DNA of 64,000 nucleotides. Origin: Rhizobium sp. TH135. Lineage in GTDB: Bacteria; Pseudomonadota; Alphaproteobacteria; Rhizobiales; Rhizobiaceae. A program made the position numbers and the translations under genes. The notes under the pieces were generated by a model. It did no database searches. It saw only the letters and a list, made by a program, of their open reading frames with translations, and was not told the DNA's origin. The stretch lies in assembly GCF_002855515.1 (NCBI RefSeq), contig NZ_PKRP01000001.1, forward strand, positions 1 to 64,000, written 5' to 3'. The first letter of the stretch is position 1. Each line of letters begins with the position of its first letter. Below are positions 60,242-64,000 of this stretch, in pieces.

Positions 60242-61174
60242 ATGTCAATAGATCAGATCAGCTGGGACCACTATCGCACCTTTCTCGCCGTTCTCGAAAC
60301 CGGCTCCCTGTCTGGCGCCGCCCGCTCTCTTGGGCTCACCCAACCGACGGCCGGACGCCATGTCGAAGCGCTGGAGGAAGCCTTTGGCGCCCCACTCTTC
60401 CTGCGCACGCCACAAGGTCTGCTGCCGACAGAAAAGGCGCTCGCCATGAGGGGCCACGCCCGCAGCATGTCCGCCATGTCAGCGGCGCTGGCACGCATCG
60501 CATCCGGCGATATGGAGGAGGTCCGCGGTACGGTGCGCATCAGCGCCAGCGAGGTGATTGCCGCCGAGACGCTTCCCGCAATCCTGGCGAGGCTACAAGA
60601 TGCGAACCCGGCTCTCGAGATAGAACTCTCCGCATCTGACGCGGTCGAGGACCTGCTACAGCAGGAAGCGGATATCGCAATCCGCATGGTGCGCCCCAGC
60701 CAGTCGGCACTGCTAAGCCGGCGCATCGGCAAGATTACGCTCGGATTTCATGCGCACCGAAGCTATCTCGACCGGCACGGCATACCCTCCAGGCTTGCCG
60801 AACTGCCCAATCATCGCTTGATCGGCTTTGACCGGCAACTCGCCTATATCAGGGACATCCTGAAGCAGCGGCCGGATCTGGCAGGCATCGGCTTCGACTT
60901 CCGTGCCGACAGCAATCTGGTCCAGCTTGCCGCTATCCGCGCGGGTCTCGGCATCGGCATGTGCCAGCACGCCTTTGCAGCCAGAGACCCAGAGCTGGTC
61001 GAAGTGCTGCCTGGAACGCTGGAGATCGCGCTCGAGACCTTTGTCGTGATGCATGAAAACCTGAAGACGGTGCCACGCTTCCGCGCGACCTTCGACGCCT
61101 TGGTCCAGGGGCTGGACGACTGGATACGCCTGCCAAAGCAGCTTTCGCCGAGCGCCAGTCAACCGGAATCATGA
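60242..61174 (+). CDS. LysR-family transcriptional regulator
   Basis: 310 aa. HTH at the start: YRTFLAVLETGSLSGAARSLGLTQPTAGRHVEALEE in shorthand. Effector domain from about 90: VRGTVRISASEVIAAETLPAIL, GIGMCQHAFAARDPELVE. Head-to-head with the epimerase-like gene over 92 bp, where ATTC-N12-GAAT (60199-60218) is a possible binding site. It likely senses a compound acted on by that operon. No closer assignment is possible. Confidence 0.9.
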   Translation: MSIDQISWDHYRTFLAVLETGSLSGAARSLGLTQPTAGRHVEALEEAFGAPLFLRTPQGLLPTEKALAMRGHARSMSAMSAALARIASGDMEEVRGTVRISASEVIAAETLPAILARLQDANPALEIELSASDAVEDLLQQEADIAIRMVRPSQSALLSRRIGKITLGFHAHRSYLDRHGIPSRLAELPNHRLIGFDRQLAYIRDILKQRPDLAGIGFDFRADSNLVQLAAIRAGLGIGMCQHAFAARDPELVEVLPGTLEIALETFVVMHENLKTVPRFRATFDALVQGLDDWIRLPKQLSPSASQPES

Positions 61175-61227
61175 TGCGAACAAGAGGCCACAAACCTCTG
61201 TAATGACGGCCTATTCTCTGCCAAAAA

Positions 61228-61497
61228 TCACGCGGATGGAGGCTGCTCGCCGACGAAACTGTCGATGATCTCGACCTCCGGTCGATCGCCGCCGTCGCTG
61301 TATTCCTCACGCCAGCGACCACTCTCATCCTGATAGCTGATGGTCACCGGCTCATCGCCGACCTGCTGCTCTTCCATCACGATGCGTGCGGCTTCCAGGG
61401 CCTGGTCATGGGTCGGAAACGCCTCCGAATAGACGCCGCCGAGCCGGTAGGCCCAACCGCCATCATGAGGAACGATCTCATAGATGATCTTCACCAT
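61228..61497 (-). CDS. DUF2188 family protein (89 aa)
   Basis: Short beta-alpha-beta protein: IIYEIVPHDGGWAYRLGGVYSEAFPTHDQALEAARI in shorthand is the family pattern (HDGGWAY core). The tail is acidic. Function unknown. The ATG at 61497 has GGAGGAGAAGG upstream. Single gene between the LysR gene (convergent) and chaA (divergent). Confidence 0.85.
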   Translation of the reverse strand: MVKIIYEIVPHDGGWAYRLGGVYSEAFPTHDQALEAARIVMEEQQVGDEPVTISYQDESGRWREEYSDGGDRPEVEIIDSFVGEQPPSA

Positions 61498-61625
61498 GGC
61501 CTTCTCCTCCTAGGCTGCGAGGAGTATTCCATCAAAAGTCCCGAGGCGCAAACATGATCGGCCGGGCGGGAACAGCATACCCGTCGGCACCGTTACCGGA
61601 CGTCGATCGGCAGAAGGAGAAGCAC

Positions 61626-62753
61626 GTGTCGCGCATCAGGCAGGAAAGACTTCTTCTGATCCCGATTTTTGCGGCGATCCTCGCCCTTGCATTGGAACAT
61701 GCCATCCTCGGTGCAGGCCAGGTGGCATCGCTGCTCGGGGCTGCAGCCCTGATCGCCGCCATCGTCGTAGGCTCCATGCGCGTTGCCCATCATGCCGAGA
61801 TCCTCGCCCACAAGGTCGGCGATCCCTATGGCACAATGATCCTCACCCTTTCGGCCGTCGCCGTAGAGGTGTTGATCCTCGCGATCATGATGAGCAACGG
61901 CTCGTCACCCACGCTGGTGCGCGACACGATCTATTCGGCGGTCATGCTGGATATCAACGGTATCCTCGGCCTCGCCGCCCTCCTCGGCGGCCTGAAGCAC
62001 GGCGAGCAGGCCTATAACGACGACAGCGGCAAGACCTATGGGGTGATGATCCTGACCGCCATGGGCATCTCGATGATCGTGCCCGAATTCATCCCGCGCG
62101 ACCGCTGGCAGTATTATTCCGTCTTCACGATCGGCGCGATGATTGCGCTCTATGCACTCTTCCTGCGCATGCAGGTGGGCACGCATAGCTATTTCTTCTC
62201 CTACAGCTATCCGGGTCGCCAGGCCGGCCGGCCCTGGGATCGGCAGGACGAGACACCGGCGGACAGCGCGCCCCATGCCGTGAAAGACGAGCATGAGGGA
62301 TCAACCCTCTGGTCGATCGGCGTCATCCTGTTCGGCGTCGTTCTGATCGGTGTTCTCGCGGAAGTCATGTCGGTCCTCATGGATGCCGGCCTCGAAGGCA
62401 CCGGTGCGCCGGTTGCCCTGACCGCTATCCTGGTTGCCGGCATTTCGGCTGCGCCTGAAATCCTAACCGCGCTGCGCGCCGCCTTGCGAAACCGGATGCA
62501 GGCGGTCGTCAACATCGCGATGGGCGCATCGCTTTCGACAGTCATTCTGACGGTCCCGGTGATGGAGGCGATTGCCCTCTACACAGGCCAGCCCTTCGTC
62601 ATGGCCATGACCCCGGTGCAGACCACCATGGTTGCGATAACCCTGGTCGCAGCAGCTATCAATCTCAACGACGGCGAGACCAATGCGATTGAGGGCATGA
62701 CCCATTTCGTCCTCTTCGCCACCTTCATCATGCTCGCCTTTCTCGGCCTCTGA
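61626..62753 (+). CDS. chaA: Calcium/sodium:proton antiporter ChaA
   Basis: Exports Ca2+ (and Na+ or K+) in exchange for protons across the inner membrane. 375 aa with 11 hydrophobic segments in two inverted halves. The alpha-repeat motifs hold ion-binding residues: first repeat VEVLILAIMMSN ... GLAALLGGLKHGEQAY; second repeat AEVMSVLMDAGLEGTGAP ... VAGISAAPEILTALRAAL. A polar linker with GRQAGRPWDRQDETPADS separates them. The GTG at 61626 has AAGGAG 6 bases upstream; the ATG at 61554 adds 24 unsupported residues. Confidence 0.92.
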   Translation: MSRIRQERLLLIPIFAAILALALEHAILGAGQVASLLGAAALIAAIVVGSMRVAHHAEILAHKVGDPYGTMILTLSAVAVEVLILAIMMSNGSSPTLVRDTIYSAVMLDINGILGLAALLGGLKHGEQAYNDDSGKTYGVMILTAMGISMIVPEFIPRDRWQYYSVFTIGAMIALYALFLRMQVGTHSYFFSYSYPGRQAGRPWDRQDETPADSAPHAVKDEHEGSTLWSIGVILFGVVLIGVLAEVMSVLMDAGLEGTGAPVALTAILVAGISAAPEILTALRAALRNRMQAVVNIAMGASLSTVILTVPVMEAIALYTGQPFVMAMTPVQTTMVAITLVAAAINLNDGETNAIEGMTHFVLFATFIMLAFLGL

Positions 62754-62944
62754 ACACCACTGATTCGCTCGCCTCTGCGACATCTGGGCACGGATCCGTG
62801 AGTACTTTTGCGCGGAACTTTTGGGGAAAGCTGCCGTTCCCCCCGCACGGATCGGCCCCCATTGGGCCTCCCGCCGCATTCTCAACATGATGCGGATGAT
62901 GATCGCCGCCGCGGGTTACCGGGGGGCCAACTCGGGAGTCGAAC

Positions 62945-64000
62945 GTGAAGAGATTGGACGTGATCGACGGCATGCGGGGTTACTTCCTCGTCTTCATGCT
63001 GATCAACCACCTGGTGTTCACGGGGGGCCTTTGGCTCGTTGAAATCAACCACCGCAACCTTGCCTTCGTCGAAGATGCGCAGGGCTTCGTTTTCCTGTCG
63101 GGCCTGCTGACCGGCATGGTCTACAGCCGCAAGATGATGAAGGATGGCTATACCGTCGGCCGCGACAAGATCTGGTCCCGGGCTCTCGAGCTCTATCGTT
63201 ATGCCATGGCGATCATCCTGATCGTCCTTGCCCTGCAGCTGATCCTGCCGGGCGCGGTGTCCGCCTGGGAAAACTGGCTGGGCGACGCAAGTCTGCTCAA
63301 CCCGAGCTCGCTCGCACCGATCGCGACCTTCCTGGTCCAGCCGACCTTCATGGACATCCTGCCCCAGTACATTGCCTACATGGTCTTCGCGCCGGTCGTG
63401 ATCTGGCTCTGCCTGCGCGGCCATTGGCTTGGCGTCGCCGTCGGCTCCCTGCTCGTCTGGCTCGCTGCCCAGCTGGGCCTGCACCGCATTGTCACCTACC
63501 CTCTCGACACGTGGCTGGCCGGCGCACCGGATGAGGAAGGGTTGCGCGTCTCCTTCAACCTGCTCGGCTGGCAGATCGTCTTCTTCGCGGGCATCATCGC
63601 AGGCACGCTGACCTCGATGAAAAAGATCGAGTGGCAGAAGGTCTTTGATCCCAACCGCACCACGCTCGCCTGGACGGCGCTTGCCATCACCCTCTTCTTC
63701 CTGCCGCTCCGCGTCGCGACCGCCCATGGCTTCATGCCGGGCTTCGTGTTGGAAAAATTCGGCCTCATGGAAGTGCGTGCCGACTTCGGCCCGGTCTATC
63801 TGATCAACTTCGCCGCCGTCGCCTATGGCCTCGCCTGGATCCTTATCGCCGGCCCGCGCCACGAAAGCCCGGTCATCCAGAAGATCGCCTCGGCACTGAC
63901 CAGCCTCTTCACGCTGAACTTCCTTCAGCTGCTGGGTCGCCACTCGCTGCAGATCTATGTCTGGCACGTGCTGATTGTCTATGCGGTCTATTACCTCGAC
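62945..64000 (+). CDS. opgC: OpgC-type membrane acyltransferase, N-terminal part (runs off right edge)
   Basis: Succinylates osmoregulated periplasmic (cyclic beta) glucans. 352 codons are present without a stop. Begins KRLDVIDGMRGYFLVFMLINHLVF, in shorthand, the acyltransferase-3-like opening with His in TM1, then FVFLSGLLTGMVYSRKMM, about nine hydrophobic segments, and NFLQLLGRHSLQIYVWHVLI near the end, the typical C-terminal helix pair. The GTG at 62945 has GGGAG 7 bases upstream. Only the last residues are likely missing. It could also be a close OpgC-domain relative with another acceptor. Confidence 0.87.
   Translation, partial: MKRLDVIDGMRGYFLVFMLINHLVFTGGLWLVEINHRNLAFVEDAQGFVFLSGLLTGMVYSRKMMKDGYTVGRDKIWSRALELYRYAMAIILIVLALQLILPGAVSAWENWLGDASLLNPSSLAPIATFLVQPTFMDILPQYIAYMVFAPVVIWLCLRGHWLGVAVGSLLVWLAAQLGLHRIVTYPLDTWLAGAPDEEGLRVSFNLLGWQIVFFAGIIAGTLTSMKKIEWQKVFDPNRTTLAWTALAITLFFLPLRVATAHGFMPGFVLEKFGLMEVRADFGPVYLINFAAVAYGLAWILIAGPRHESPVIQKIASALTSLFTLNFLQLLGRHSLQIYVWHVLIVYAVYYLD

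Noticed and set aside
1-64000. CRISPR arrays
   Set aside because: No set of regularly spaced short repeats was seen anywhere, and no cas-like protein.
1-64000. Insertion sequences
   Set aside because: No transposase-like protein with terminal inverted repeats was recognised, including in the decayed 438-2400 stretch.

Overview
The window is chromosomal DNA of an alphaproteobacterium, most likely a member of the Rhizobiaceae (Rhizobium/Agrobacterium/Sinorhizobium group). The evidence is the trxB-lsrB-abcR block, greA next to an LpsB/LpcC-type core mannosyltransferase, a GTTC-N7-GTTC (alphaproteobacterial type) LexA box, rhizobial families such as DUF930 and the ATPase zeta subunit, and high-GC coding with very long antisense open frames. 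No plasmid or phage backbone is visible apart from one small integrated element.

Layout. 1-7.1 kb: the 5' part of ugd/rkpK (UDP-glucose dehydrogenase), then about 2 kb of decayed DNA with a helicase fragment and a small membrane protein. A 4.0-kb integrative element follows, bounded by an 18-bp direct repeat of the 3' end of tRNA-Ser(CGA). It carries a broken tyrosine integrase, a putative HUH replication initiator, a small secreted protein and a 65-aa protein. 7.4-11.1 kb: paoABC-type molybdenum aldehyde oxidoreductase operon. 11.2-19.1 kb: small stress-like genes (including a second ATPase zeta-like protein), YjbQ, an ArgP/ArgO regulator-exporter pair, an M20 peptidase and a DUF930 protein. 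19.2-26.9 kb: a Phd/VapC pair, rpoD, a class III adenylate cyclase, dnaG, a BrnT-like/BrnA pair and yqeY. 27-42.3 kb: carA ... carB, separated by transporters and enzymes (MATE, DUF2938, YpfJ, GST, alcohol dehydrogenase, amidase, MCP, DUF1868). 42.4-50.8 kb: ArsR plus two SRPBCC proteins, DMT and MFS exporters, a DUF2235 hydrolase, and a two-gene DNA-repair operon (radical SAM plus DUF4130-UdgX) with a LexA box on its promoter. 51-54.2 kb: greA and LPS-core glycosyltransferases. 54.2-57.2 kb: Lrp, trxB, lsrB and an AbcR small RNA. 57.2-64 kb: ArsR plus an OYE-family reductase, a DUF6220/epimerase/LysR group, DUF2188, chaA and the 5' part of opgC.

Most distinctive points: the 4-kb tRNA-Ser element with an HUH initiator and a doubly broken integrase; a DNA-damage-regulated operon joining a radical SAM repair protein to a DUF4130-UdgX fusion; a terminator-like hairpin in the greA leader; and a dense set of palindromes around abcR. 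All functions were assigned by reading motifs and recalled family patterns, with no database search. Promoter, operator and RNA 5' ends are predictions.
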